Shown here: positions 23,913-36,136 of the stretch, piece by piece | Numbering within the stretch: position 1 is the first letter of the stretch | How the letters are laid out: each line of letters opens with the position of its first letter | Source of the DNA: Protonemura montana | Lineage: Eukaryota; Arthropoda; Insecta; Plecoptera; Nemouridae | Assembly: GCA_947568835.1 (NCBI GenBank) | Contig: OX387610.1 | Span: 372,001-436,000 of the forward strand | DNA: 64,000 nucleotides | Reading direction: 5' to 3' | The notes under the pieces: model-generated | Seen by the model: the letters and a program-made list of their open reading frames with translations, nothing else | Databases searched by the model: none | What the model was told of the DNA's origin: nothing | Made by a program: the position numbers and the translations under genes

Positions 23913-24208
23913 TGAGGCTGCTTTTCAGACTCTGAGTAAAAGTACAATGAATACAACAAAACTGGGAGCCGAGATAATCGCAGTGGTTATTTTTAGCACG
24001 CTATTTTTGCTATTTTTCCATAAAAGCGCAATGTTCTGAAAGTATTAGAACCAAAAAGTTATTTTATTTGAGCAGACATACTTCTAATTATAAGTAATAC
24101 AATAGTTTTCTTGGATCTTGCATAGTATTTTCATGTTTGACGCGTTTTGCTGACCAATAAATTCCACTAAATTACTAAATTGTACCACCTGTAACAATAA
24201 ATTAAATT

Positions 24209-24703
24209 TTACTTTCTCATTTTGCAAGCGATTCCAGCTCGATAAGAAGGGTTGTACAAGTTATCTTCCATGTCCTCAAGCTGCCGCTTGCAGTTTCTTC
24301 TAGTCTGCCTTGCCTTGCGCTCCTTGCTAATCTTTCGTAGACCAAAAACCAAACGTGTATTCACATCATACCAAAAAAGCTTAACCAGCAGCTGCAATTA
24401 CTCTTTTCTCTGATGAATCGAAGGCAAACTCAGCTTTACAACGTTCACAAAAAGTTTCAGTTTTGATGCAAGACTATGATGCACACTGGTCACTGTAGAG
24501 ATGCAGGATTTGTCGTGGCACTCGTGACAAGCAACGAAGCTCTGCAGAGCAACTGTCAAAAGTTCCATTTTGATAATTTCGTTACCACTGTCTGGACTAT
24601 TCTCACTGATTTCTGAATCTTCAAAGTGTCCTTCCAACTTTTGTCTTGACGAACTTAAAAAAGGCGTTATTGAGCGCCTGGTACCAGGCGTATTTAACCC
24701 CAC
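24209..24703 (-). pseudogene. Mutator-like (MULE) transposase fragment, broken
   Basis: Two minus-strand frames in sequence. The upstream one (24398-24703) has SGNEIIKMELLTVAL, then CHECHDKSC and LASKLKLF. This is the layout of the N-terminal region of animal Mutator-like transposases: a GN-II-LL start, a CxxC pair, an ASKL motif and a second CxxC. The second CxxC and a short following stretch lie in the neighbouring frame, so there is a one-base frameshift near 24440. After a stop the sequence resumes with YDVNTRLVFGLRKI, like the VN-R motif that follows in the family. At least two lesions and no downstream catalytic core, so it is inactive. Confidence 0.55.
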
Positions 24704-24724
24704 TTTTGCTTCTTTTCCACTACA

Positions 24725-25590
24725 ACATCTTGAGGCTTAAAAACTGATTTTATCTGAAAGCTTTGCTTTCGCTTCTTCGTTAAACGTAAACAACAAAGCA
24801 TTATCAAATATGGCACAAACAAAACCATATAAAACGATCGAAGTAAACTGAAGTATACCACCTCTGATACCACTCAAATCGGAACCAACATTTAATCAAC
24901 ATCTGTTCAACAAGGACAGCCGGTACAGACGAATGTTGGCGCAACTATTTAAATTTTGATTCAGCCAAATTCAGCCTGATATTGAAAATGACAAAGCAGG
25001 ATTGAAAAATAACAAAACTTGGTTACCATATTCAGAAAATTAATGCCATGCACGATATGCTATTGCAAATCGATCGAAATAAAACAATCCTGTAATTGTA
25101 AGAATAATACTACATAACCGTAATTATATATTTGAAAAGCTAAAACATCAAATGGAAAAATAAAAAATTGAAAAAATTGTTTTTTGTACATTTCCTTGAG
25201 TCTGGGTCACCTGAAGAAGCTGTAAGAATCTGTGTTCCTTTCAACGGATCGAGATAACATGTCAACTGGTCGCTTGTTCAGCCGACAGTTTTTTTTTTTA
25301 AATTGACTAATTTTACTAAACTATCACAAAAGACTAGTAATTTAAACAAGTGTGACTTTTGTGATTTAGCTTTTAGATAACTACTTATTATGGATTACGT
25401 TAGAGGCGGTTATAGTTGATGCATGTTTTTACGAACTCATGCATTTGGCACAATTTATTGTAAAACTGATGAAGCCATCAAATGAACAGTATCAATGAAA
25501 AGCGTAGCTAACAACTGTATATAATTCTGAAGCAAAAATTAGGGAGTAACTATCAAGTAAATGTGTATCACAATGTATCCTCGTGATTAC
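24725..25590. other. AT-rich sequence without a recognised feature
   Basis: I see nothing beyond short A/T runs. No open frame of interest. Confidence 0.5.
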
Positions 25591-25597
25591 TCTCATT

Positions 25598-25813
25598 TCA
25601 CAACCACCTCCATGCAATCATAGATTGCATCCTTGTTGAGCCTGTACACCGGCCAAATTCCTGAACACAATGGTTAGCTACCCTGAACTTCATTAGCATA
25701 GGAATCCACCCTTGCCCTTCTAGAACACCACCTTTATCATGAAGACCAGAGTGCAACATGTGATCTCTTGTCTTAACTGCAATAGCATATAAATCACCAC
25801 GGTCAACAGCCAC
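25598..25813 (-). CDS. Coding-like sequence at the edge of the 104-bp array
   Basis: A 71-codon minus-strand frame. Its first part equals one unit of the 104-bp array (VDRGDLYAIAVKTRD, then HSGLHDKGGVLE); its last part is unique (WIPMLMKFRVANHCVQEF). It looks as if a stretch of former coding sequence was caught and multiplied next to it. I cannot assign a family, and a chance frame is possible. Confidence 0.25.
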   Translation of the reverse strand: MAVDRGDLYAIAVKTRDHMLHSGLHDKGGVLEGQGWIPMLMKFRVANHCVQEFGRCTGSTRMQSMIAWRWL

Positions 25814-27215
25814 CCTTGACTTTCTAGAACACCACCTTTATCATGAAGACCAGAATGCAACATGAGATCTCTTGTCTTAACTGCAATAGCATATAAATCA
25901 CCACGGTCAACAGCCACCCTTGACTTTCTAGAACACCACCTTTATCATGAAGACCAGAGTGCAACATGAGATCTCTTGTCTTAACTGCAATAGCATATAA
26001 ATCACCACGGTCAACAGCCACCCTTGACTTTCTAGAACACCACCTTTATCATGAAGACCAGAGTGCAACATGAGATCTCTTGTCTTAACTGCAATAGCAT
26101 ATAAATCACCACGGTCAACAGCCACCCTTGACTTTCTAGAACACCACCTTTATCATGAAGACCAGAGTGCAACATGAGATCTCTTGTCTTAACTGCAATA
26201 GCATATAAATCACCACGGTCAACAGCCACCCTTGACTTTCTAGAACACCACCTTTATCATAAAGACCAGAGTGCAACATGAGATCTCTTGTCTTAACTGC
26301 AATAGCATATAAATCACCACGGTCAACAGCCACCCTTGACTTTCTAGAACACCACCTTTATCATGAAGACCATCTAGTGCAACATGAGATCTCTTGTCTT
26401 AACTGCAATAGCATATAAATCACCACGGTCAACAGCCACCCTTGACTTTCTAGAACACCACCTTTATCATGAAGACCAGAGTGCAACATGAGATCTCTTG
26501 TCTTAACTGCAATAGCATATAAATCACCACGGTCAACAGCCACCCTTGACTTTCTAGAACACCACCTTTATCATGAAGACCAGAGTGCAACATGAGATCT
26601 CTTGTCTTAACTGCAATAGCATATAAATCACCACGGTCAACAGCCACCCTTGACTTTCTAGAACACCACCTTTATCATGAAGACCAGAGTGCAACATGAG
26701 ATCTCTTGTCTTAACTGCAATAGCATATAAATCACCACGGTCAACAGCCACCCTTGACTTTCTAGAACACCACCTTTATCATGAAGACCAGAGTGCAACA
26801 TGAGATCTCTTGTCTTAACTGCAATAGCATATAAATCACCACGGTCAACAGCCACCCTTGACTTTCTAGAACACCACCTTTATCATGAAGACCAGAGTGC
26901 AACATGAGATCTCTTGTCTTAACTGCAATAGCATATAAATCACCACGGTCAACAGCCACCCTTGACTTTCTAGAACACCACCTTTATCATGCAGACCAGA
27001 GTGCAACATGAGATCTCTTGTCTTAACTGCAATAGCATATAAATCACCACGGTCAACAGCCACCCTTGACTTTCTAGAACACCACCTTTATCATGAAGAC
27101 CAGAGTGCAACATGAGATCTCTTGTCTTAACTGCAATAGCATATAAATCACCACGGTCAACAGCCACCCTTGACTTTCTAGAACACCACCTTTATCATGA
27201 AGACCAGAGTGCACT
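25711..27215. repeat. 104-bp satellite-like array, about 14.5 copies
   Basis: Units contain TCTAGAACACCACCTTTATC, GAGATCTCTTGTCTTAAC and ATCACCACGGTCAACAGCC. Most are identical; one near 26370 has a small change (CATCTAGTG for CAGAGTG) and the left-most unit has TGTGATC. Because 104 is not a multiple of three, every minus-strand frame stops after two units, so the array itself cannot encode a long repeat protein. Confidence 0.96.
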
Positions 27216-28550
27216 ATGTGATTTCTTATTACCTTAAGAAGGGTGGTTTTCCAGATATCCGCATTCCAACATATGTGTTCCCACCCTTGGTCGACTGCAG
27301 CCGAACACTTGCCAGTATATATAGTCCAGTTTTTGAAAGCAGTAGCAAGAGAGTAGCCAGTACTGAGCCAGTAAGAACACCTCCACGTCAGTCGTCGTCA
27401 AAAAGTAACATCTTGTAAAATCACGTTTAGACTTGTAATTCTGATTGATAGAAATACACAGAAACTTATTCAATTTGCCAATTTCCCAACAAGTCTAGTT
27501 TTTCAACTAAAGTCTGATTTCAAACTGAGCAAGTGCGACGCTGCAAGAATCCATTCCCCTGGTGAGTTACTTGATAATAATATATACTTGTAAAATCTCA
27601 TGCATAAATTCAGTGATTGTCTGTAACCACTTTTATACCTCTTTTCAATTCTTTACCACTGTATCATTTACTAAACTTGTCATCTGTTCCAATTTTTCAT
27701 CACCTATGTTTCTAAATAAAATCCATTGATAAATTCCACGTAACGTTTGTAATTCAGTGTAAAAATCGGGATACCGCCCGTCGAACCCTCGTATTGCTTT
27801 CCTCCGAACTTTTGGTTTTCATTGAAATATCAAAAGGGAAAACCCATGATACAAGGATCTAAAAAACAGCAGAATTATCGTCTGTCGGGACTAAAGACTG
27901 TCTAGACTTTAGGTCTGGAAGGCCATGCAGATGTCACGCTATTGACGCAGGGAGTTCGCGGTCGACCGGGAAGCAGAGGTTATCAAGGCGTCGAGATAAC
28001 TAAGAGAGAAGTGTGATTAACACATTTCACAACCACCGCTTTCCAACCGTTTGGTTAATATTGTCACTTTCATTTGTAAAATTCAATGAAAGTCTTCAAG
28101 TTGTTTACAAATTGGTAGCATCGAGTTTACAGGTAGACCCGAGAAACTCTATGGTGGTAAAGTTGTATCATTCCCAGGATTACAACATGTAGGAAAATAT
28201 GGCTGATCTCACAACCATCTAGCAACATTACCCCAAGCTGTCACGTGCTCATGTTGCCACAATTTCTGCATCTGATTGGCCATTATCATTGACAGTTTGG
28301 TCCCTGGAAATACTATGTATAGTAAAGTCACTATCACTTGTTCCTGAACCCAATGTTGTTACACTGATCTCATGACCACAGTGTTAACTAGCACCAACGT
28401 AACACCTGCCTACCAGGATCCCTGCTCACTAACTTTTTCCAAAGCAATAGCCGCTGCACTGGCTGCGAAAGCCGCAATGTCACACAATAGGGAAATCTCA
28501 TTAAGATTATTATTTAATTAATATCATTGTCTTCAAATACGCATTCAAAA
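27216..28550. other. Non-coding stretch, one dispersed repeat copy inside
   Basis: No gene recognised. It contains the repeat copy at 27858-27963 that reappears inverted near 59.1 kb. The rest is AT-rich without visible structure. Confidence 0.5.
27858..27963 (+). repeat. Dispersed repeat, copy 1
   Basis: About 105 bp running from AAAAAACAGCAGAATTATCG through GGTCTGGAAGGCCATGCAG to GACGCAGGGAGTTCGCGG. It is almost identical to the reverse complement of 59092-59196, with a few substitutions and a short indel. The family is unknown; it may be part of a short transposon. Confidence 0.8.
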
Positions 28551-28553
28551 TAA

Positions 28554-28648
28554 AATGATGGTCACCCATCCAATACCTGATCCAGCGCAGTGTTGCTTAA
28601 CTTTCATCCCTCCAACCTCTCTCCTGAACAGAACTGGTCATGTGTCAT
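28554..28648 (-). repeat. Single-unit fragment of the 5S-derived SINE
   Basis: One 91-bp unit in minus orientation (GGTCACCCATCCAATACCTG, GCGCAGTGTTGCTTAAC, CCCTCCAACCTCTCTCC). Neither head nor tail is present. Confidence 0.8.
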
Positions 28649-28715
28649 ATTTCAGGGAAAAGGTAACCGTGATATATCGATAAACAGTCATTACATTGTG
28701 TACATGAAGAGCACG

Positions 28716-29829
28716 CGAGACAGTCAGCAGATAGCCACTCTAGCGAGACAGTCAGCAGATAGCCACTCTAGCGAGACAGTCAGCAGATAGCCACTCTAGC
28801 GAGACAGTCAGCAGATAGCCACTCTAGCGAGACAGTCAGCAGATAGCCACTCTAGCGAGACAGTCAGCAGATAGCCACTCTAGCGAGACAGTCAGCAGAT
28901 AGCCACTCTAGCGAGACAGTCAGCAGATAGCCACTCTAGCGAGACAGTCAGCAGATAGCCACTCTAGCGAGACAGTCAGCAGATAGCCACTCTAGCGAGA
29001 CAGTCAGCAGATAGCCACTCTAGCGAGACAGTCAGCAGATAGCCACTCTAGCGAGACAGTCAGCAGATAGCCACTCTAGCGAGACAGTCAGCAGATAGCC
29101 ACTCTAGCGAGACAGTCAGCAGATAGCCACTCTAGCGAGACAGTCAGCAGATAGACACTCTAGCGAGACAGTCAGCAGATAGCCACTCTAGCGAGACAGT
29201 CAGCAGATAGCCACTCTAGCGAGACAGTCAGCAGATAGCCACTCTAGCGAGACAGTCAGCAGATAGCCACTCTAGCGAGACAGTCAGCAGATAGCCCCTC
29301 TAGCGAGACAGTCAGCAGATAGCCACTCTAGCGAGACAGTCAGCAGATAGCCACTCTAGCGAGACAGTCAGCAGATAGTCACTCTAGCGAGGCAGTCAGC
29401 AGATAGCCACTCTAGCGAGACAGTCAGCAGATAGCCACTCTAGCGAGACAGTCAGCAGATAGCCACTCTAGCGAGACAGTCAGCAGATAGCCACTCTAGC
29501 GAGACAGTCAGCAGATAGCCACTCTAGCGAGACAGTCAGCAGATAGCCACTCTAGCGAGACAGTCAGCAGATAGCCACTCTAGCGAGACAGTCAGCAGAT
29601 AGCCACTCTAGCGAGACAGTCAGCAGATAGCCACTCTAGCGAGACAGTCAGCAGATAGCCACTCTAGCGAGTCAGTCAGCAGATAGTCACTCTAGCGAGA
29701 CAGTCAGCAGATAGTCACTCTAGCGAGACAGTCAGCAGATAGTCACTCTAGCGAGACAGTCAGCAGATAGCCACTCTAGCGAGACAGTCAGCAGTTAGCC
29801 ACTCTAGCGCGACAGTCAGCAGATAGATA
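28716..29829. repeat. 28-bp minisatellite, about 40 copies
   Basis: Unit GAGACAGTCAGC-AGATAGCCACTCTAGC, highly uniform. Variants (TCACTC, CCCCTC, GGCAG, GTCAG) gather in the right third. Confidence 0.96.
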
Positions 29830-29838
29830 GAACACACA

Positions 29839-30156
29839 TGGATAGAGCATAGGATCCAGCCAGCTGATCTCAAATAACCTGAATAGAGCATAGGATCCAG
29901 TCAGCTGATCTCAAATAACTTGAATAGAGCATAGTATCCAGCCAGCTGATCTCAAATAACCTGGATAGAGCATAGGATCCAGCCAGCTGATCTCAAATAA
30001 CCTGAATAGAGCATAGGATCCAGTCAGCTGATCTCAAATAACTTGAATAGAGCATAGTATCCAGCCAGCTGATCTCAAATAACCTGGATAGAGCATAGGA
30101 TCCAGCCAGCTGATCTCAAATAACCTGAATAGAGCATAGGATCCAGTCAGCTGATC
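29839..30156. repeat. 41-bp minisatellite, about 8 copies
   Basis: Units contain ATAGAGCATAGGATCCAG, CAGCTGATCTCAAATAAC and a C/T-variable end. Three variants alternate with a period of three units. The last unit runs straight into the next array at CTGATCTCG. Confidence 0.92.
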
Positions 30157-30938
30157 TCGCCAAATCTCGTCTAAATCTCGCCAAATCTCGCCTAATCTCG
30201 TCGAAATCTCGCGAAATCTCGCGAAATCTCGTCTAAATCTCGCCAAATCTCGTCTAAATCTCGCCAAATCTCGCCTAAATCTTGTCTAAATCTCGCCAAA
30301 TCTCGCCAAATCTCGTCTAAATCTCGTCTAAATCTCGCCAAATCTCGCCAAATCTCGTCTAAATCTCGCCAAATCTCGCCAATTCTCGTCTAAATCTCGA
30401 CAAATCTCGTCTAAATCTCGCCCAATCTCGCCAAATCTCGTCTAAATCTCGCCAAATATTGTCTAAATCTCGCCAAATCTCGCCAAATCTCGTCTAAATC
30501 TCGCCAAATCTCGTCTAATTCTCGCCAAATCCCGCCAAATCCCGCCAAATCTCTTCTACATCTCGTCTAAATATCGCCAAATCTCGTCTAAATCTCGTCA
30601 AATTTCGCCAAATCTCGCCAAATCTCACCAAATCTCGTCTAAATCTCGCCAAATCTTGCCAAATCTCGCTAAATCTCGCCAAATCTCGTCGAAATCTCGC
30701 CAAATCTCGCCAAATCTCGTCGAAATCTCGTCTAAATCTCGCCAAATCTCGTCTAAATCTCGCCAAATCTCGCCAAATCTCGTCGAAATCTCGCCAAATC
30801 TCGCCAAATCTCGCCAAATCTCGTCAAATCTCGTCAAATCTCGCCAAATCTCGCCAAATCTCGTCTAAATCTCGTCTTAATCTCGCCAAATCTCGTCTAA
30901 ATCTCGCAAAATCTCGTCTAAATCTCGCCACATATCGC
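30157..30938. repeat. 10/11-bp degenerate array, left part
   Basis: Alternating AAATCTCGCC and AAATCTCGTCT units with frequent small changes. The array is split by the hAT-type insertion and continues at 31752. Short open frames in it are repeat artefacts. Confidence 0.94.
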
Positions 30939-30946
30939 CAAATATC

Positions 30947-31743
30947 CAGTGATGTATTCGTAAAATTTTTAGTGGGGGTACGCAAAAATGACCTAATATT
31001 TGTGTCGGTTGGGCGGGGGAGGGGGGGGGGGGAGGAGGAGACTCAAGGTGAATGCACCGAAAGAGTGGGAAATAGGGGGCTTTGGGCGCAGCTCTAAGTG
31101 CATTTTTATTCTAAGGTTTTTTTGGAGTCAGTCTACTAGTTTACGATGAAATTGGGCTTGGAATGACCCAAACCAAATTTTGGTTTTTTAAGAGGAGCAA
31201 GGCCCCAAAGGGAACGCAAATCCACTTGCTTCCTCTTCTGCATCTTGAATTGAACCAACTCGTCCAGTGCGGCTCGTATGTTGCAATTAGGTTATTGTTT
31301 GTATTTTTGTCTTTCCTGCGAATTCTTGTTATTTGAAGTGGGCTTGCTTCTGAGAGCTTGCACCACCGTGCGACGCCGCGAAAGCGGCTACCGACTTCCT
31401 CCTCTTAATAGTAATAGTAATACGGTTCTAACTAACCCCTTTGTTGTGAGTCGCGACGCCGACATAATTCCAGTCTACCTACTCTTAGTACCTTCGCATA
31501 CAGTGTCATTCTTGCTAGGTCTATTTTTAAGTAAGTGAATTATTAGGAATGAAACCCTTAACTGGAATATTTTCGTCTTGAAAATAAAGAGGTGCACGAT
31601 ATTTCGAATAATCATAATTTAATACTGGGTTCCCGTGCGTTCACCTGCGTTCCCTCAAAAATGCAAAGTGGGGGTACGGCCAAAAATAAAATTAATCGTG
31701 GGTGGACTGCGTACACCCACGTGTATTGACCAATACATCACTG
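30947..31743. mobile_element. hAT-type non-autonomous DNA transposon
   Basis: 797 bp with terminal inverted repeats starting CAGTGATGTATT, which extend imperfectly to about 35 bp (GTGGG-GTACGC at each end). It is flanked by a perfect 8-bp target duplication CAAATATC (30939-30946 and 31744-31751). CAGTG-like ends and 8-bp duplications are typical of the hAT superfamily. Inside are a G-run, a repeated GTGGGGGTACG motif near both ends, and one 86-codon frame that resembles no transposase. It interrupts the 10/11-bp array, so it is younger than the array. Confidence 0.88.
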
Positions 31744-31751
31744 CAAATATC

Positions 31752-32470
31752 GTCTTAATCTCACCAAATCTCGCCAAATCTTACCGAATCTCGTCTAAAT
31801 CTCGCCAAATCTCGCCAAATCTCGTCTAAATCTCGCCAAATCTTGCCAAATCTCGTCTAAATCTCGCCGAATCTCGTCTCAATCTCGTCAAATCTCGCCA
31901 AATCTCGCCAAATCTCACCAAATCTCGCCAAATCTCGTCTAAATCTCGCCAAATCTCGTCTAAATCTCGCCAAATCTCACCAAATCTTGTCTAAATCTCG
32001 CCAAATCTCGTCTAAATCTCGCTCATCTCGCCAAATCTCGCCATCTCGTCTAAATCTTGCCAAATCTCGTCTATATCTTGCCAAATCTCGTCTAAATCTC
32101 GCCAAATCTCGTCTAAATCTCGTCAAATCTCGCCAAATCTCGCCAAATCTCGCCAAATCTCGTCTTAATCTCGCCAAATCTCACCATCTCGTCTAAATCT
32201 CGCCAAATCTCGCCATAACTCGCCAAATCTCGCCAAATCTCGTCTAAATCTCGACAAATCTCGCCAAATCACGCCAAATCTCGCCAAATCTCGTCTTAAT
32301 CTCGCCAAATCTCGCCAAATCTCGCCAAATCTCGCCAAACCTCCTCTAAATCTCGCCAAATCTCGTCTAAATCTCGCCAAATCTCGTCTTAATCTCGCCA
32401 CATCTCGTCTAAATCTCGCCAAATCTCGTCATATTCTCGTCTAATACTGGACTTATTCTCGTCTAATTCT
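31752..32470. repeat. 10/11-bp degenerate array, right part
   Basis: Same AAATCTCGCC/AAATCTCGTCT units as 30157-30938, resuming right after the hAT target duplication. At its right end the unit drifts to TCTCGTCTAAT before the octamer array begins. Confidence 0.94.
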
Positions 32471-32486
32471 CGTCTAATTCTCGTCT

Positions 32487-32645
32487 ACCGTTTTCCGGTC
32501 TTCCGGTCTTCCAGTCTCCCGTCTTCCGGTCTTCCGGTCTTCCGGTCTTCCGGTCTTCCGGTCTTCCGGTCTTCCGGTCTTCCGGTCTTCGTCTTCGTCT
32601 TCGTCGTCGTCGTCGTCGGCGTCGTCGTCGTCGTCGTCGTCGTCA
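32487..32645. repeat. CCGGTCTT octamers, then CTTCGT and TCG repeats
   Basis: About ten CCGGTCTT units, then a few GTCTTC hexamers, then about 15 TCG/GTC trinucleotides to 32645. The octamer equals the linker that breaks the big hexamer array, so this short piece combines both motifs of the 17-kb array. Confidence 0.93.
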
Positions 32646-32655
32646 ACATTTGACT

Positions 32656-35535
32656 CATTTGACTGACTTAACGTTCTGTCTCTACCTAGAACCTGCACAC
32701 TCAACAGTTTAACATTAACGTTCTGTCTCTACCTAGAACCTGCACACTCAACGGTTTAACATTAACGTTCTGTCTCTACCTAGAACCTGCACACTCAACG
32801 GTTTAACATTAATGTTCTGTCTCTACCTAGAACCTGCACACTCAACGGTTTAACATTAACGTTCTGTCTCTACCTAGAACCAGCACACTCAACGGTTTAA
32901 CATTAACGTTCTGTCTCTACCTAGAACCTGCACACTCAACGGTTTAACATTAACGTTCTGTCTCTACCTAGAACCAGCACACTCAACGGTTTAACATTAA
33001 CGTTCTGTCTCTACCTAGAACCTGCACACTCAACGGTTTAACATTAACGTTCTGTCTCTACCTAGAACCTGCACACTCAACGGTTTAACATTAACGTTCT
33101 GTCTCTACCTAGAACCAGCACACTCAACGGTTTAACATTAACGTTCTGTCTCTACCTAGAACCAGCACACTCAACGGTTTAACATTAACGTTCTGTCTCT
33201 ACCTAGAACCTCCACACTCAACGGTTTAACATTAACGTTCTGTCTCTACCTAGAACCTGCACACTCAACGGTTTAACATTAACGTTCTGTCTCTACCTAG
33301 AACCTGCACACTCAACGGTTTAACATTAACGTTCTGTCTCTACCTAGAACCTGCACACTCAACGGTTTAACATTAACGTTCTGTCTCTACCTAGAACCAG
33401 CACACTCAACGGTTTAACATTAACGTTCTGTCTCTACCTAGAACCTGCACACTCAACGGTTTAACATTAACGTTCTGTCTCTACCTAGAACCAGCACACT
33501 CAACGGTTTAACATTAACGTTCTGTCTCTACCTAGAACCTGCACACTCAACGGTTTAACATTAACGTTCTGTCTCTACCTAGAACCTGCACACTCAACGG
33601 TTTAACATTAACGTTCTGTCTCTACCTAGAACCAGCACACTCAACGGTTTAACATTAACGTTCTGTCTCTACCTAGAACCAGCACACTCAACGGTTTAAC
33701 ATTAACGTTCTGTCTCTACCTAGAACCTCCACACTCAACGGTTTAACATTAACGTTCTGTCTCTACCTAGAACCAGCACACTCAACGGTTTAACATTAAC
33801 GTTCTGTCTCTACCTAGAACCAGCACACTCAACGGTTTAACATCAACGTTCTGTCTCTACCTAGAACCTGCACACTCAACGGTTTAACATTAACGTTCTG
33901 TCTCTACCTAGAACCAGCACACTCAACGGTTTAACATTAACGTTCTGTCTCTACCTAGAACCTACACACTCAACGGTTTAACATTAACGTTCTGTCTCTG
34001 CCTAGAACCTGCACACTCAACGGTTTAACATTAACGTTCTGTCTCTACCTAGAACCAGCATGCACTCAACGGTTTAACATTAACGTTCTGTCTCTACCTA
34101 GAACCTGCACACTCAACGGTTTAACATTAATGTTCTGTCTCTACCTAGAACCTGCACACTCAAGGGTTTAACATTAACGTTCTGTCTCTACCTAGAACCT
34201 GCACACTCAACGGTTTAATATTAATGTTCTGTCTCTACCTAGAACCAGCACACTCAACGGTTTAACATTAACGTTCTGTCTCTACCTAGAACCTGCACAC
34301 TCAACGATTTAACATTAATGTTCTGTCTCTACCTAGAACCTGCACACACAACGGTTTAATATTAATTGTCTGTCTCTACCTAGAACCTGCACACTCAACG
34401 GTTTAACATTAACGTTCTGTCTCTACCTAGAACCAGCACACACAACGGTTTAACCTTAAATGTTCTGTCTCTTCCTAGAACCTGCACACTCAACGGTTTA
34501 ACATTAACGTTCTGTCTCTACCTAGAACCTGCACACACAACGGTTTAACCTTAAATGTTCTGTCTCTACCTAGAACCTGCACACTCAACGGTTTAACATT
34601 AACGTTCTGTCTCTACCTAGAACCTGCACACTCAACGGTTTAACATTAAGGTTCTGTCTCTACCTAGAACCTGCACACTCAACGATTTAACATTAACGTT
34701 CTGTCTCTACCTAGAACCTGCACACTCAACGGTTTAACATTAAGGTTCTGTCTCTACCTAGAACCTGCACACTCAACGGTTTAACATTAACGTTCTGTCC
34801 CTACCTAGAACCTGCACACTCAACGGTTTAACATTAAGGTTCTGTCTCTACCTAGAACCTTTACACTCAACGGTTTAACATTAACGTTCTGTCTCTACCT
34901 AGAACCTGCACACTCAACGGTTTAACATTAACTTTCTGTCTCTACCTAGAACCTGCACACTCAACGGTTTAACATTAAGGTTCTGTCTCTACCTAGAACC
35001 TGCACACTCAACGGTTTAACATTAACGTTCTGTCTCTACCTAGAACCTGCACACTCAACGGTTTAACATTAACGTTCTGTCTCTACCTAGAACCTGCACA
35101 CTCAACGGTTTAACATTAACGTTCTGTCTCTACCTAGAACCTGCACACTCAACGGTTTAACATTAACGTTCTGTCTCTACCTAGAACCTGCACACTCAAC
35201 GGTTTAACATTAAGGTTCTGTCTCTACCTAGAACCTGCACACTCAACGGTTTAACATTAACGTTCTGTCTCTACCTAGAACCTGCACACCCAACGGTTTA
35301 ACATTAACGTTCTGTCTCTACCTAGAACCTGCACACTCAACGGTTTAACATTAACGTTCTGTCTCTACCTAGAACCTGCACACTCAACGGTTTAACATTA
35401 AGGTTCTGTCTCTACCTAGAACCTGCACACTCAACGGTTTAACATTAACGTTCTGTCTCTACCTAGAACCTGCACACTCAACGGTTTAACATTAAGGTTC
35501 TGTCGCTACCTAGAACCTGCACACTCAACGGTCAA
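32656..35535. repeat. 47-bp satellite-like array, about 61 copies
   Basis: Units contain GTTCTGTCTCTACCTAGAAC, then CTGCACACTCAACGG, then TTTAACATTAA. Two positions vary a lot: CCTGCAC/CCAGCAC and AACGTT/AAGGTT/AATGTT. Blocks of 11 units (517 bp) repeat the same variant order, for example from about 32880 and from about 33395. No coding potential. Confidence 0.96.
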
Positions 35536-35772
35536 ATTAACAAACATATGCGAGAAGTCTCGATTGTTTAGTGCGATGCTCATTACATTCAAACTATTGA
35601 ACTCGATACCCCGCTTTGCCCGGCACAGAATTTGAGCACTCTTCAAGAAAGTTTCATTGACATGAGAAACGTTTGATCCTGAGCCCGTTAGTCACTTGTG
35701 TATTTTATAGTTTTTATTGAATTGTTGAGTAAAGTCATAGGCAACTTGATTCTAAATATCGAGTGGCTAAGC

Positions 35773-35807
35773 ATTTCATCGCAGGCAGAAGCAGCCTGCG
35801 ATGAAAT
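35773..35807. other. Perfect 14-bp hairpin
   Basis: ATTTCATCGCAGGC and its exact reverse complement, with a 7-nt loop. It lies in otherwise featureless sequence (35536-36136). Role unknown. Confidence 0.7.
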
Positions 35808-36136
35808 AAATGAATTTGGTTAGGAAATAGAAAAATAGAAAAAATAAATAGCCAGTTGAATGTATTGAAAATGTCTGGGTTGGCACTGCCTACCGTTGAC
35901 TGCATGCCCCTGTGAACACCTCATCCTGGTGGCAGTGACAGGAAGCTTTCTTCAATAAGCCATCTTGACTTGAAGCGTAGTGCCCGTCGCATAGCGATTG
36001 GTCGAGAAGGTTGCGTTGAGGTTGGTCCATCCAGCAGGAGTCTGAGGAAGTTAAGATGCTGCGTTAGAGTCCGCGGCAAGATAATGTCAACCTCCCTTTA
36101 AAGCAAGACAAGTATCTAGTGTTCAGCTCATACTTT

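Noticed and set aside
25720..27167. Series of 65-codon minus-strand frames
   Set aside because: They repeat with the 104-bp unit, and each stops after two units.
28716..29829. CRISPR-like look of the 28-bp array
   Set aside because: Units are contiguous without unique spacers, and the genome is eukaryotic.
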